Of a stretch of DNA of 64,000 nt, positions 44,764-54,002 are shown piece after piece; position 1 is the stretch's first letter; each line of letters starts with the position of its first letter. The stretch comes from Hongsoonwoonella zoysiae. Its GTDB lineage: Bacteria; Pseudomonadota; Alphaproteobacteria; Rhizobiales; Stappiaceae. Made by a program: the position numbers and the translations under genes. The stretch lies in the NCBI RefSeq assembly GCF_013266695.1, contig NZ_JABRXF010000002.1, positions 806,001 to 870,000 on the forward strand, read 5' to 3'. The notes beneath the pieces were generated by a model. The model saw only the letters and a program-made list of their open reading frames with translations. It was not told the origin of the DNA and searched no databases.

Positions 44764-45921
44764 TCAGTTGACGATCGTCCAGTCGCCGTCCTTGATCTCC
44801 AGCATCTTGAAGGCGGACAGATCGAGACCGAGATGGTCTTCCGCCGACATGTTGACCGTACCGCCCGTGCCGATGAAACCTTGCGTCTTTTCGATCTCGT
44901 CGCGGATTGCGGCCGGGTCTTCGGAGCCGGCACGCTTCATCGCCTCGACAAGGATCATCAAGCCGTCATAGGCGTGGCCGCCGAAGGTGGAAACCGGCTC
45001 GCCCGTCGTTTCCTCGTACTTCGTCTTGTAGCCGGTCACCACCGCCTTTTGCGGATCGTCGTCAGGCAATTTTTCCGCGACCAGAAGCGCGGCCGCGGGA
45101 AGGCGCACGCCTTCAGCCGCTTCGCCCGCCAAATCGATGAACGACTTGGACGCAACGCCATGGCTCTGATAGAGCGGCACGTCGATCCCGAGCTGACGAT
45201 AGTTGCGGGTCACGATGGCCGGCCCCTGGCCGAAGCCGGGATTGACCACGGCCTGAATGCCGTGCGTTCCCTTGATCTTGGTAAGCTGCGGCGTCATGTC
45301 GGCGTCTTTCGGCCCGTAAGTTTCGTCGGCCAGGATCTCGATGCCGTAGTTGCCGGCCACATCCATACACTGGCCGCGCATCGACTTGCCGAAACCGCCG
45401 GTGCCGGAAATCATACCGATCTTCGAAATATCGTTCTTCTTCATGTCCTCGAAGATCTTCTCGCAGGCCATGCGGTCGGTATGCGGCGTCTTGAAGACGT
45501 ATTCCTTCACCGGATCGATGATGACCACGGCACCCGCAAGCGAGATGAACGGAATGCCCGCGTCCTCAAACACCGGCACCATGGCCATGGTCGCGCCCGT
45601 GGTCGAGCCGCCGACGACCGCGATCACCTCATCATCCTCGACAAGGCGGGTCGCAAAGGTGCGCGCGCTGTTGGCGTCGGCCGCATCATCATAAACAACG
45701 AGCTCAAGCTGCTTGCCGTTGACGCCGCCATTGGCGTTGATTTCCTCGACATACATCTCAAGCGTCTTGCCTTCCGGGTCGCCCAGGAAGGAGGCCGGGC
45801 CGGTCATCGAAAGCGACGAGCCGATCTTGATGGTATCCGCGGCATGGGCTGCCGCGCCCAGCGCCAGCACCGCAACCGAGGTCGCGGCGGCACGCCCGAT
45901 CTTGTTCCAGAAATTTGCCAT
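44764..45921 (-). CDS. Branched-chain-type ABC transporter substrate-binding protein
   Basis: 385 residues from ATG 45921 (upstream GGAGG). A signal peptide is visible (AATSVAVLALGAAAHAADT, cut near residue 28). The mature protein is a Leu/Ile/Val-type periplasmic receptor (IKIGSSLSMTGPASFLGDPE, then EINANGGVNGKQLELVVYDD). The gene follows paaN by 65 bases on the same strand and shares the PaaR-controlled promoter, so the ligand is more likely phenylacetate or a related aromatic acid than an amino acid. That assignment is inference from position. Confidence 0.92.
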   Translation of the reverse strand: MANFWNKIGRAAATSVAVLALGAAAHAADTIKIGSSLSMTGPASFLGDPEGKTLEMYVEEINANGGVNGKQLELVVYDDAADANSARTFATRLVEDDEVIAVVGGSTTGATMAMVPVFEDAGIPFISLAGAVVIIDPVKEYVFKTPHTDRMACEKIFEDMKKNDISKIGMISGTGGFGKSMRGQCMDVAGNYGIEILADETYGPKDADMTPQLTKIKGTHGIQAVVNPGFGQGPAIVTRNYRQLGIDVPLYQSHGVASKSFIDLAGEAAEGVRLPAAALLVAEKLPDDDPQKAVVTGYKTKYEETTGEPVSTFGGHAYDGLMILVEAMKRAGSEDPAAIRDEIEKTQGFIGTGGTVNMSAEDHLGLDLSAFKMLEIKDGDWTIVN

Positions 45922-45986
45922 GTCTTCCTCCCTGTAATGTCCGATGAGGACTTGCCCTGATCGAGACTCCTCGCGCGGTTTCTCCC

Positions 45987-47648
45987 TCAGGCGGCGACGG
46001 GCCGCCGCACGCCTGCCACGCGGAAACGGTTTGCCACAAACGCACTGTCGCAAAGGCTGGCATTGCCGGCCGGATTTGCGCCCGTGACGTGAAAATCCGA
46101 AAATGCGGCACTCTGATTGACGAATATGCCGCCGGTGAGGTTCAGCGACAGCGACACGCCTCCTTCACCGAACGCCTCGATCGCCTTCTCCACCACCGCC
46201 TCGTCGGTGGAGTAGAGCGAAGCGGTTATCGCACCGCGCGTTTTCGCCGAATTCGCCGCCCGCTCTATTGCGTCCTCGATGCCGTCGGTCGCGACGATAA
46301 AGCTGATCGGGCCGAAGCGCTCCTGCAGATAGGCGCCCTCGTCCTTAGCCTCGACGGCGATGACGAGCGGCGTTGCCGTGCGCGCCTCGTCCATGCCCTC
46401 GACTGGGGTGCTGTCGCGCACCACGCGCCCGAGCGATCTCGATGCATTAACGCGCTCCATCGTCGCCGTGCTCTGTACCGCACCCAGCACCGCAGCCGCG
46501 CGCTGCGGATCGCCCAGCAGCTTGTCGATGGAAACCTTGATCGCCTCACACACCTCGTCGAAGGATTTGTGCCCGTCTTCCGTCTCGATGCCTTCCTTCG
46601 GTACGAAGATGTTCTGAGGGGCCGTACACATCTGCCCCGTATAGAGCGAAAGCGAAAAGGCGATGTTGCTCGCCATTCCCTTCAGGTTGTCGGTGGAGTG
46701 GACGACAATGGAATTGACGCCCGCCTCCTCGGTATAGACCTGCTTGCCTTTCGCATTTTCCCGCACCCATTCTCCAAATGCGGGCGATCCGGTGTAGTCG
46801 ACAATGGCGACATCGGGATGCGTGACGAGGTCTTTCGCCAGCGGCTTTTCGGCGCTGTCGGCGGCAAGAAGAATGGTGTTCGGGTCAAATCCCGCTTCCT
46901 TCAGCACCTCTTGGGCCACGCGTACGGTCAGCGCAAGCGGCAGGATCGCGCCCGGATGCGGCTTGACGATCACCGCATTGCCGGTCGCAAGGCTCGCGAA
47001 AAACGCCGGATAGGAGTTCCACGTCGGAAATGTCGAGCAACCGATGACGAGCGCCACGCCGCGCGGGATGATGCGAAACTGTTTTTCGAGAACGAGAGGC
47101 TCCTTGGAGCCTTGCGGTTTCTCCCAACGCGCATGAGCGGGGATGCGCGTCATCTCGTCATAAGCATAGGCGACAGCTTCCAGGCCCCGGTCCTGCGCAT
47201 GCGCGCCACCTGCCTGAAAGGCCATCATGAATGCCTGCCCCGATGTATGCATCACCGCGTTCGCCAGCAGAAAGCTTTGCTTGTTCAGTCGATGGAGGAC
47301 TTCGATGCACACGCCCGCCCGCTCCTGCGGCGTCGCGTGGGCCCAGCCCTTCATCGCCGATTTGGCGGCACTGACCAGAGTATCCGCCGACGCACTCGGA
47401 TAAGTGATGCCAAGCTTCAGGCCATAGGGGCTGACTTCCTCCCCAACGCTTCCGCCATCAGAAGGCTGGCTGAGATCGAACGGCTTTCCAAGAAGCGCCT
47501 TGAAGGCCGCCTCGCCATCGTCCTTCGCCGTCTCGCCATAGATCTTGCCGGACGGCATTTCCGGATAGGCGGACCAATAGCCGCGCGTTCGGATCGTCTC
47601 CAACGCCTTGTCGAGCGTCGCCCTGTGGGTGGCGAAAAAATCGGCCAT
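45987..47648 (-). CDS. paaN: Phenylacetic acid degradation protein PaaN (aldehyde dehydrogenase superfamily)
   Basis: 553 residues from ATG 47648 with GGGGAGGAAG upstream. The aldehyde-dehydrogenase fold shows VVGCS-like VALVIGCSTFPTWNSYPAFF, NAVIVKPHPGAILPLA, FVDYTGS-like VAIVDYTGSPAFGEW and the nucleophile Cys in YTGQMCTAPQNIFVP. The N-terminus (FFATHRATLDKALETIRTRG) is specific to the PaaN family. It oxidises the ring-opened semialdehyde or a related aldehyde in phenylacetate breakdown. PaaN differs from PaaZ by lacking the C-terminal hydratase. It heads the operon with the ABC importer. Confidence 0.9.
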   Translation of the reverse strand: MADFFATHRATLDKALETIRTRGYWSAYPEMPSGKIYGETAKDDGEAAFKALLGKPFDLSQPSDGGSVGEEVSPYGLKLGITYPSASADTLVSAAKSAMKGWAHATPQERAGVCIEVLHRLNKQSFLLANAVMHTSGQAFMMAFQAGGAHAQDRGLEAVAYAYDEMTRIPAHARWEKPQGSKEPLVLEKQFRIIPRGVALVIGCSTFPTWNSYPAFFASLATGNAVIVKPHPGAILPLALTVRVAQEVLKEAGFDPNTILLAADSAEKPLAKDLVTHPDVAIVDYTGSPAFGEWVRENAKGKQVYTEEAGVNSIVVHSTDNLKGMASNIAFSLSLYTGQMCTAPQNIFVPKEGIETEDGHKSFDEVCEAIKVSIDKLLGDPQRAAAVLGAVQSTATMERVNASRSLGRVVRDSTPVEGMDEARTATPLVIAVEAKDEGAYLQERFGPISFIVATDGIEDAIERAANSAKTRGAITASLYSTDEAVVEKAIEAFGEGGVSLSLNLTGGIFVNQSAAFSDFHVTGANPAGNASLCDSAFVANRFRVAGVRRPVAA

Positions 47649-47738
47649 GAGCTTCCTCCCCTGCAGAGACTTGGTGTCCCGCTCAATTGGATTTGCCGCC
47701 GGTGATTGACAGCGCATTTCGTTAAGACATAATAATTA

Positions 47739-47756
47739 ACCGACCGGACGGTCAGT
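47739..47756. promoter_or_regulatory. PaaR-type operator between paaN and paaG
   Basis: GACCG, two bases, CGGTC is a perfect inverted repeat at 47742-47753, extended by further matching outer pairs. TetR-type PaaR proteins bind ACCGACCG/CGGTCGGT elements in other proteobacteria. It sits 91 bases from the paaN start and 88 from the paaG start, so one site can control both operons. Confidence 0.78.
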
Positions 47757-47843
47757 CAAGTGAAAAATTCACGAACTGCCGACGTGTAACCGCAAGACCG
47801 GACTCACAATCGCCCGGTCTGCGGGTATTGGGAGGAAACATCG

Positions 47844-48653
47844 ATGGCCGACGCACCGGTATTGACCGAGACCGCCGAAGGCGTGCTCACGATCACGCTC
47901 AACCGGCCCGACAAGCTGAATTCCTTCAACGTGGAAATGCATGAGCATCTGGCCGAAGCGCTGGAGAAAGCGTCAAAGGACGATACGATCCGCGCCGTGC
48001 TCCTGACGGGCGCGGGACGTGCCTTTTCGGCCGGCCAGGACCTATCGGACAGGGTCACGCCGAAGGATGGTGCGCCGCCCGATCTCACAGTCACCATCGA
48101 AAATTACTACAATCCGCTGCTTCGACGCATAAAGGCGCTGCCCAAGCCCGTCATTGCCGCCGTGAACGGTGTCGCTGCCGGTGCCGGCGCCAATATCGCG
48201 CTCGCCTGCGATATCGTGCTAGCGGGCGAGAGCGCGAAATTCATCCAGGCGTTTTCCAAGATCGGCCTCCTGCCGGATTCCGGCGGCACATGGACCTTGC
48301 CGCGTCTTGTCGGCATGGCGCGGGCGAAGGCGCTGGCGCTTTTGGCCGAGCCGGTTCCGGCCGTTCAAGCCGAGGAATGGGGCATGATCTGGAGGGCCGT
48401 TCCCGATGACGATCTCATCCCCACAGCTTCCAAGATCGCGCATGATCTGGCGCGGGCGTCGACCTACGGCCTTGGCCTGATCAAGCAAGCGATGGAAGCC
48501 TCGGCTACGAACGATTTCGACACTCAGCTTGATCTCGAGCGTGATCTTCAAGGCCGCGCCGGACGCTCCCCCGATTACGCGGAAGGCGTCCGCGCGTTCA
48601 TGGAAAAGCGCGCCGCCGAATTCACCGGCAAGCCGCCCGTGGAGGACAAGTGA
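47844..48653 (+). CDS. paaG: 2-(1,2-epoxy-1,2-dihydrophenyl)acetyl-CoA isomerase PaaG
   Basis: 269 residues of the crotonase fold. It converts the ring epoxide-CoA to the oxepin-CoA. The oxyanion-hole regions are GRAFSAGQDLSDR and NGVAAGAGANIALACD, and the catalytic Asp lies in IGLLPDSGGTWTLPRLVG, as in PaaG. PaaF, a sister crotonase with a Glu pair, does not fit. First gene of the rightward operon; its stop overlaps the paaI start. Confidence 0.93.
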   Translation: MADAPVLTETAEGVLTITLNRPDKLNSFNVEMHEHLAEALEKASKDDTIRAVLLTGAGRAFSAGQDLSDRVTPKDGAPPDLTVTIENYYNPLLRRIKALPKPVIAAVNGVAAGAGANIALACDIVLAGESAKFIQAFSKIGLLPDSGGTWTLPRLVGMARAKALALLAEPVPAVQAEEWGMIWRAVPDDDLIPTASKIAHDLARASTYGLGLIKQAMEASATNDFDTQLDLERDLQGRAGRSPDYAEGVRAFMEKRAAEFTGKPPVEDK

Positions 48654-49078
48654 TGACGCCACAGCAACTTGCGCAAGCCTGCGCGGAGGCCATGTGGGCC
48701 GAGGATAAAGCCAGCCAGGGGCTTGGCATGAAAATCGTGGACGTCGGCCCGGGCAAGGCGGAGATCGCCATGACCATCGACGAGCGCATGGTGAACGGCC
48801 ACGGCATCTGCCACGGCGGCTACATCTTCACGCTTGCCGATTCCGCCTTTGCGTTTGCCTGCAACAGCTGGAACCAGAGCACGGTGGCAAGCCACTGTGC
48901 GGTATCCTTCCTCAGGCCAGCCCGTCTGGGAGAACGACTGACGGCTAGCGCGGTGGAACGTTACCGCGAAGGCCGCTCCGGCATCACGGATGTGACGGTC
49001 ACAAATGAAGCCGGCGAAACGGTCGCCGAATTTCGCGGAAACTCCCGCACCATTGCCGGCACCCTCGTCGATGTCTGA
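48653..49078 (+). CDS. paaI: Hydroxyphenylacetyl-CoA thioesterase PaaI
   Basis: 141 residues with a hot-dog fold. The start is the ATG at 48653 (TGATG overlap with paaG); a GTG three bases earlier is the alternative. The signature is VNGHGICHGGYIFTLADSAF, with the catalytic Asp in LADSAFAFACN. It removes CoA from dead-end or stalled ring-hydroxylated intermediates to free CoA. Confidence 0.93.
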   Translation: MTPQQLAQACAEAMWAEDKASQGLGMKIVDVGPGKAEIAMTIDERMVNGHGICHGGYIFTLADSAFAFACNSWNQSTVASHCAVSFLRPARLGERLTASAVERYREGRSGITDVTVTNEAGETVAEFRGNSRTIAGTLVDV

Positions 49079-49137
49079 AAACAAGAAATAATCACCGTGT
49101 CGCAACAGCAAGGCACGGTTATCGGAGGAACGTCCAA

Positions 49138-50448
49138 ATGCTCGACCTCTCCCCCCGTCCCGGCGATCTGGAGCCGATCGAGACCGCTTCGCGCGACGAA
49201 ATTTCCGCGCTACAGCTGCAAAGGCTCAGATGGTCGCTCGCCCACGCTTATGAAAACGTGCCGCATTACCGGCAGGCGTTCGACGAAAAGGGCGTTCACC
49301 CGGGAGATCTGAAGGAACTGGCCGACCTCAGGCATTTCCCCTTCACGACCAAACAGACCCTGCGCGACAATTACCCCTTCGGCATGTTCGCCGTCCCGCG
49401 CGAGCAGGTGGTGCGTGTGCACGCATCATCGGGCACCACAGGCAAACCCACAGTCGTCGGTTACACGATAAACGACATCAAGACATGGTCGACGGTGGTC
49501 GCGCGCTCCATCCGCGCTTCGGGCGGGCGTGCGGGCATGAAGGTTCACGTGGCCTATGGCTACGGCCTTTTCACCGGCGGTCTCGGCGCGCATTACGGAG
49601 CCGAGGAACTGGGCTGCACCGTTATCCCCATGTCCGGCGGCATGACCGAGCGCCAGGTCTCGCTCATTCAGGATTTCGAGCCGGACATCATCATGGTGAC
49701 GCCGTCCTACATGCTGGCGATCCTTGACGAATTCCGCCACCGGGGCATCGACCCGCGCGCCTCTTCACTGAAAGTCGGCATTTTCGGCGCCGAACCGTGG
49801 ACAAACGCGATGCGCGGCGAGATCGAACAGGCCTTCGACATGCACGCCGTCGACATCTACGGCCTGTCGGAGGTGATAGGTCCGGGTGTCGCCAACGAAT
49901 GCGTGGAGACGAAGGACGGCCTGCACATCTGGGAGGATCACTTCTATCCGGAGATCATCGACCCGGCGACGGGCGAAGTCCTGCCCGACGGGGAAGTCGG
50001 CGAGCTTGTCTTCACCTCCCTTTCCAAGGAAGCGATGCCGGTCGTGCGCTACCGAACGAGGGACCTTACGCGCCTGCTTCCTGGCACCGCGCGCTCCATG
50101 CGCCGCATGGAAAAGGTTACCGGCCGGTCGGACGACATGATGATCGTGCGTGGCGTTAACGTTTTCCCGACACAGGTCGAAGAGCAGATCCTTCGCTGCA
50201 GCGGGCTTGCCCCGCACTATTACATCGAGCTTACGCGCGAGGGCCGCATGGACGATATGACCGTTCATGTGGAGGCGACGGAGACACAGGCCGATTCATC
50301 AAGCCGCGAGATACAGGCGGCGGAGCTCAGGAAACACATTAAGGACGTCATCGGCATTTCCGCCCGCGTTTTCGTCGCCGCTCCGGGATCGATCGAACGA
50401 TCCATGGGCAAAGCGAAGCGCGTGGTCGACCATAGGCCGAAATCCTGA
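49138..50448 (+). CDS. paaK: Phenylacetate-CoA ligase
   Basis: 436 residues, the normal length. It activates phenylacetate with ATP and CoA, the entry step of the pathway. The AMP-forming signature is VVRVHASSGTTGKPTVVGYT; VDIYGLSEVIGPGVANEC and VVRYRTRDLTRLLPG follow, and the hinge is KVTGRSDDMMIVRGVNVFPT. The C-terminal Lys is in SMGKAKRVVDHR. Ring uptake through the ABC importer and activation by PaaK would be coregulated. Confidence 0.96.
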   Translation: MLDLSPRPGDLEPIETASRDEISALQLQRLRWSLAHAYENVPHYRQAFDEKGVHPGDLKELADLRHFPFTTKQTLRDNYPFGMFAVPREQVVRVHASSGTTGKPTVVGYTINDIKTWSTVVARSIRASGGRAGMKVHVAYGYGLFTGGLGAHYGAEELGCTVIPMSGGMTERQVSLIQDFEPDIIMVTPSYMLAILDEFRHRGIDPRASSLKVGIFGAEPWTNAMRGEIEQAFDMHAVDIYGLSEVIGPGVANECVETKDGLHIWEDHFYPEIIDPATGEVLPDGEVGELVFTSLSKEAMPVVRYRTRDLTRLLPGTARSMRRMEKVTGRSDDMMIVRGVNVFPTQVEEQILRCSGLAPHYYIELTREGRMDDMTVHVEATETQADSSSREIQAAELRKHIKDVIGISARVFVAAPGSIERSMGKAKRVVDHRPKS

Positions 50449-50498
50449 TAACGGAGCGTCCGTCCCCTCACATGGTTCATCGATAACGGAGCAGGCAG

Positions 50499-51098
50499 AT
50501 GGCGCGTCCGCGCGCGGAAGACTACGACGAGAAGCGCAAGGCGATCCTCAAGACCTCGGCGGAATTGTTCTCCGAGCATGGCTTCGACCGCGCATCGATG
50601 AGCCAGATCGCGCAAGGCTGCGGCGTCTCCAAGGCGCTGCTCTACCATTACTATGCGAACAAGGATCAGCTTCTCTTCGACATTATCCGCGACCATCTGG
50701 ACGAGCTGATCGCCGGCGTCGAAGCCGCTCACGATCCTTCACGAGCGGCCGAGCAGCGCCTGCGCAACTATGTCGGTGCGCTGCTTGAGGCCTATCGCGA
50801 CGCCAACGCCGAGCACAAGATCCAGATCAACGACATGAAGCGCCTGGCCCCCGATCAACAGGAGGAATTGAAGGAGAAGGAGCGCCATCTGGTGCGTCTT
50901 TTCTCCGAGGCCATCGTAGAAGCGATCCCCGAACTCGGGGACGGCTCGAAATTGCTGAAGCCGGTTACCATGAGCCTCTTCGGCATGGTGAACTGGCATT
51001 ACCTCTGGTTCCGTCCGCACGGCCCTGTCAGCCGCGAGGATTACGCCGACATCGCGACGGCGATTTTGCTGAATGGCGCGCGAAGCCTGACGTCCTGA
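50499..51098 (+). CDS. paaR: TetR-family repressor of phenylacetate genes (PaaR-like)
   Basis: 199 residues. The TetR helix-turn-helix at 14-60 reads ILKTSAELFSEHGFDRASMS and QGCGVSKALLYHYYANKDQL. The C-terminal ligand domain contains YLWFRPHGPVSREDYADIAT, a region seen in PaaR-like proteins. As the last gene of paaG-paaI-paaK-paaR it probably represses from the site at 47739-47756 and is released by phenylacetyl-CoA, as in other PaaR systems. The assignment relies on position plus that operator. Confidence 0.87.
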   Translation: MARPRAEDYDEKRKAILKTSAELFSEHGFDRASMSQIAQGCGVSKALLYHYYANKDQLLFDIIRDHLDELIAGVEAAHDPSRAAEQRLRNYVGALLEAYRDANAEHKIQINDMKRLAPDQQEELKEKERHLVRLFSEAIVEAIPELGDGSKLLKPVTMSLFGMVNWHYLWFRPHGPVSREDYADIATAILLNGARSLTS

Positions 51099-51123
51099 TG
51101 CAATTCCGGAAAAGCTACAATTC

Positions 51124-51585
51124 CTATTCCGTCTGCCCGATGCGTTTCCAATTAGCGTCGGCCTTCGCGACGCTTTCTTCCGCTTTCTCGGCGAATTCAT
51201 CGCGTGTAGGCTTGTCGTAGTTCAAGTAGAGCCTTCCGTCGATGATCACGAAAGCTTCCGGATCGATGGGCGCGAGGTTTCCGATCGCAACGCCGCCCGC
51301 GCAAAACCCGCCGTAGCGAGGCGCGTAACGTACCGGGTCCTCCGCGAAAATTGTCAGATGCTTCTGATTGGCAAAACGCCAGCGAATGCCCTGCCACGTG
51401 TGTTCAATGCCTTCCCTGCCGAGCGTTGGGCGCCCTTCCGTGAAATAGGCAACGACGTCATACCCCTTTACCGCAAGCCCGCCCGGGCGCGCGTTTATCA
51501 CCTCGCCCGCGAACAAAATACTTTCCGCAGCGAAGAAGACCATTAAGGTCATTGTGAGAAACGAGGTTGTCGCAAGCCGTTTCAT
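51124..51585 (-). CDS. YHS-domain protein, exported
   Basis: 153 residues. An N-terminal signal sequence (TSFLTMTLMVFFAAESILFA) is followed by a YHS domain (GGLAVKGYDVVAYFTEGRP, WRFANQKHLTIFAEDPVRYA, then YGGFCAGGVAIGN with one Cys). YHS domains are small metal-associated modules. The mature protein is likely periplasmic. It is divergent from the cyclase gene by 96 bases and not part of the paa operons. Confidence 0.85.
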   Translation of the reverse strand: MKRLATTSFLTMTLMVFFAAESILFAGEVINARPGGLAVKGYDVVAYFTEGRPTLGREGIEHTWQGIRWRFANQKHLTIFAEDPVRYAPRYGGFCAGGVAIGNLAPIDPEAFVIIDGRLYLNYDKPTRDEFAEKAEESVAKADANWKRIGQTE

Positions 51586-51681
51586 TCATCTTCCTTATCG
51601 GAACTTTATGCGGCTTTGTCTGTGTTATTTTAGCACAATCCTTGGCGACAAAGGAGCGGCCACTATGGCCATCTCGATATC

Positions 51682-53553
51682 GTGAACGATAGATCGCACC
51701 CGACCACACGCAGGCTTGCGGCGATCCTTCACGCCGACGTCGCGGGCTATAGCGCCTTGATGAATTCCGACGAGGGCGCCACCCAGGCGGCGGTCGCGCA
51801 GTCCATGGACCGCGCGCGGGAGATAGTTTCGGCACACGGCGGGCGCCTCGTGGGAACCGCGGGCGATGCGTTCCTGGCGGAATTTCCTAGCGTGGTGGAA
51901 GCGGTCGCGGCCGCTACGGAGTTTCAAAGCGCGATGGCGGACGCAGATCCTTCAGCCAGCTCCGGAACGCCGCTTTCTTTCCGGGTCGGCGTTAACCTCG
52001 GCGACGTTATTGCCGACGGCGACGATATCTTCGGCGAAGGCGTGAACGTCGCCGCAAGGGTTCAGACCCTCGCGCCGCCGGGCGGCATCGCGATAACCAG
52101 GGCCGTGCGGGACCAGCTTGGCAAGCGCCTGCCTGTTGCATTTGCCGACGGCGGAGCGCACAGCGTCAAGAATATTTCCGACCCGGTCCGTATATATTTT
52201 GCACGCCCTCCATTCACCCTCCAGGCCAGACCACCGCCTGGGCGCAAGTATCGGCGGCCGCTGGCTTTCGTCGCCGTGTTCGGCGCCATATTCGCCCTGG
52301 GGCTAGCCACCACGGCTCTTCTGGATTCCTTCCCGGGAGGTCGTCGAACTTTTGATCAATCGCGCGCACCAACCGACAGTAGGCCGGTCGTGGCCATACT
52401 CCCGTTCAAGGATCCGGCCAACAACGCTGAAGAAGCGTATTTCGCGAACGGCGTGACGGAAGACGTTATCAGCCATCTCGGCAGGTTTTCCGAATTGCTG
52501 GTCCTGTCGTGGAACGCGGTTGCTCCCTTCGCAGACCGCCCCGCGGATATCGACGCTCTCAGGAAAGAACTGAAAGCACGTTACGTGATCGGCGGATCTA
52601 TTCAGCGCGGCCGCGAGAAGCTTCGCCTGAACGTTCAGCTCACGGATGCGCGCGACGGGATCTTGATGTGGTCCAGGCGCTACGAGGCCCCGATCGAAGA
52701 CCTGTTCGAAGTTCAGGATCGGATCACAAACGCTATTGCCGGTTCGCTGGCGGTCGGCCTCAATCGCATAGAGCAGCAACGCGCCTTCGAGACGCCGACG
52801 GAAGCGCTGGATGCCTACGATCTGGTCTTGCGCGGCCGGTCACTGATCCGCCGGGTGGAGCGCAAGGCGAATATCGAGGCGCGCAAGCTCTTTCTCGCCG
52901 CGGCGGAGAAAGATCCAAACTACGCCGATGCCTATGCGAGCCTGGCGTTCACGAATGTCAATGACGTTTCATGGGGATGGAGCGAGTGGCCGACCTCCGC
53001 CCTCGACAAAGGCATCGAATACGCGGACCGGGCGTTGGCGTTGGATGAGCGAAACGTCCTGGCCATGACCGCCCGGTCTGAGATTCTGTACTTGCAAGGC
53101 AGGCTCGCTTCTTCCCGGGCGCAATGCTTGCGCGCGGTTGAAATCAACCCCAATGATGCCCAGGCCAGATCGACTTGCGGCAGCGTGATGATCTTTTCCG
53201 GAGATTTCCAAGAAGGAATCCGTAATCTCGAACTTTCCATACGAATCGACCCGGAATCGTCGAGCTGGACCCTGACCAATCTTGCGGTTGGGTATTACCT
53301 CGTCGGCCGTTTTAAAGACGCGGCCGATCTATTGAGCGCCGGCGCACGCGGCTTCGACGAGGATCCGGCTCCCCACGCGGTCCTTGCAGCCGCAAACGCG
53401 CGTCTCGGGCGGATGGAAGCCGCCCAACGCGAAGTTGAAAAGGCCTTGCGCCTTTATCCCTTTTTCGATGCCGCGATCTTCGCCAGCAACATCGGCAATG
53501 AGGAAAACTCCAGAAAACTCCTGAACGGGTTGCGCGCGGCCGGTTTCAAGTGA
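51682..53553 (+). CDS. Adenylate/guanylate cyclase, TolB-like and TPR fusion protein
   Basis: 623 residues from a GTG at 51682. Residues 8-165 are a class III nucleotide cyclase domain (RRLAAILHADVAGYSALMNS, VGVNLGDVIADGDDIFGEGV with the second metal Asp region). A single membrane helix lies at about 190-212 (LAFVAVFGAIFALGLATTAL). Next is a TolB-like N-terminal domain (VVAILPFKDPANNAEEAYFA, YVIGGSIQRGREKLRLNVQL). The C-terminal 250 residues are TPR-like (FLAAAEKDPNYADAYASLAF, ARLGRMEAAQREVEKALRLY). It probably makes cAMP at the inner membrane in response to partner binding. This architecture is common in rhizobia. Confidence 0.9.
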   Translation: MNDRSHPTTRRLAAILHADVAGYSALMNSDEGATQAAVAQSMDRAREIVSAHGGRLVGTAGDAFLAEFPSVVEAVAAATEFQSAMADADPSASSGTPLSFRVGVNLGDVIADGDDIFGEGVNVAARVQTLAPPGGIAITRAVRDQLGKRLPVAFADGGAHSVKNISDPVRIYFARPPFTLQARPPPGRKYRRPLAFVAVFGAIFALGLATTALLDSFPGGRRTFDQSRAPTDSRPVVAILPFKDPANNAEEAYFANGVTEDVISHLGRFSELLVLSWNAVAPFADRPADIDALRKELKARYVIGGSIQRGREKLRLNVQLTDARDGILMWSRRYEAPIEDLFEVQDRITNAIAGSLAVGLNRIEQQRAFETPTEALDAYDLVLRGRSLIRRVERKANIEARKLFLAAAEKDPNYADAYASLAFTNVNDVSWGWSEWPTSALDKGIEYADRALALDERNVLAMTARSEILYLQGRLASSRAQCLRAVEINPNDAQARSTCGSVMIFSGDFQEGIRNLELSIRIDPESSSWTLTNLAVGYYLVGRFKDAADLLSAGARGFDEDPAPHAVLAAANARLGRMEAAQREVEKALRLYPFFDAAIFASNIGNEENSRKLLNGLRAAGFK

Positions 53554-53584
53554 CTGTTCTCTTCCCGAAAGCAAGCGAAGCGCT

Positions 53585-53974
53585 TTAGCGCCCCTCCGGC
53601 AGAACGGCCTGGCACTCGATCTCGACCTTCATGCGCGGGTCGACAAGTGCGGAAACCTCCACAAGTGTGGAAGCCGGGCGATGCTCGCCGAAATAGGCCT
53701 GACGGCGCGGGTTGATCGCCGCCCGCTCCGAAATGTCGGTCAGGAAAACCTGCACCTTCACGATGTCCTCCGGCCTGCCGCCCGCTGCACGCAAGCACGC
53801 GTCGAGCGCGTCCATCGCGATGTCGAATTGCGAGACGGTATCTTCGGGGATCGTGCCGTCGGCGCGCATTCCCACGACGCCCGACACCCACACCTGATTT
53901 CCGGCTCGCACAGAGTGGCAATAGTGGCTGACGGGCGGCAACTGACCTTCCACCATGAAGCGTTCGATCGTCAT
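53585..53974 (-). CDS. RidA-family protein
   Basis: 129 residues from ATG 53974, five bases after a GGAG. RidA fold motifs are SHYCHSVRAGNQVWVSGVVG, QFDIAMDALDACLRAAGG, IVKVQVFLTDISERAAIN and VEIECQAVLPEG. The Arg of active RidA in the final strand (around R.ALPPG) is not clearly present; position 114 has MKVEIE. Imine hydrolase activity is therefore uncertain. It is intact, unlike the RidA remnant at 15446-15833, and belongs to a different subgroup. The transporter gene starts upstream of it on the same strand. Confidence 0.87.
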   Translation of the reverse strand: MTIERFMVEGQLPPVSHYCHSVRAGNQVWVSGVVGMRADGTIPEDTVSQFDIAMDALDACLRAAGGRPEDIVKVQVFLTDISERAAINPRRQAYFGEHRPASTLVEVSALVDPRMKVEIECQAVLPEGR

Positions 53975-54002
53975 CGTCTCCTCCGCTTTCATCTCCGGGC
54001 AC

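Noticed and set aside
44635-45960. 441-codon plus-strand frame opposite the ABC receptor gene
   Set aside because: Antisense shadow; no motifs, and the minus strand has a complete receptor with signal peptide.
46089-47705. 538-codon plus-strand open frame opposite paaN
   Set aside because: It is antisense to a clear PaaN gene, is rich in Arg and His with no domain, and arises from GC-rich codon use on the other strand.
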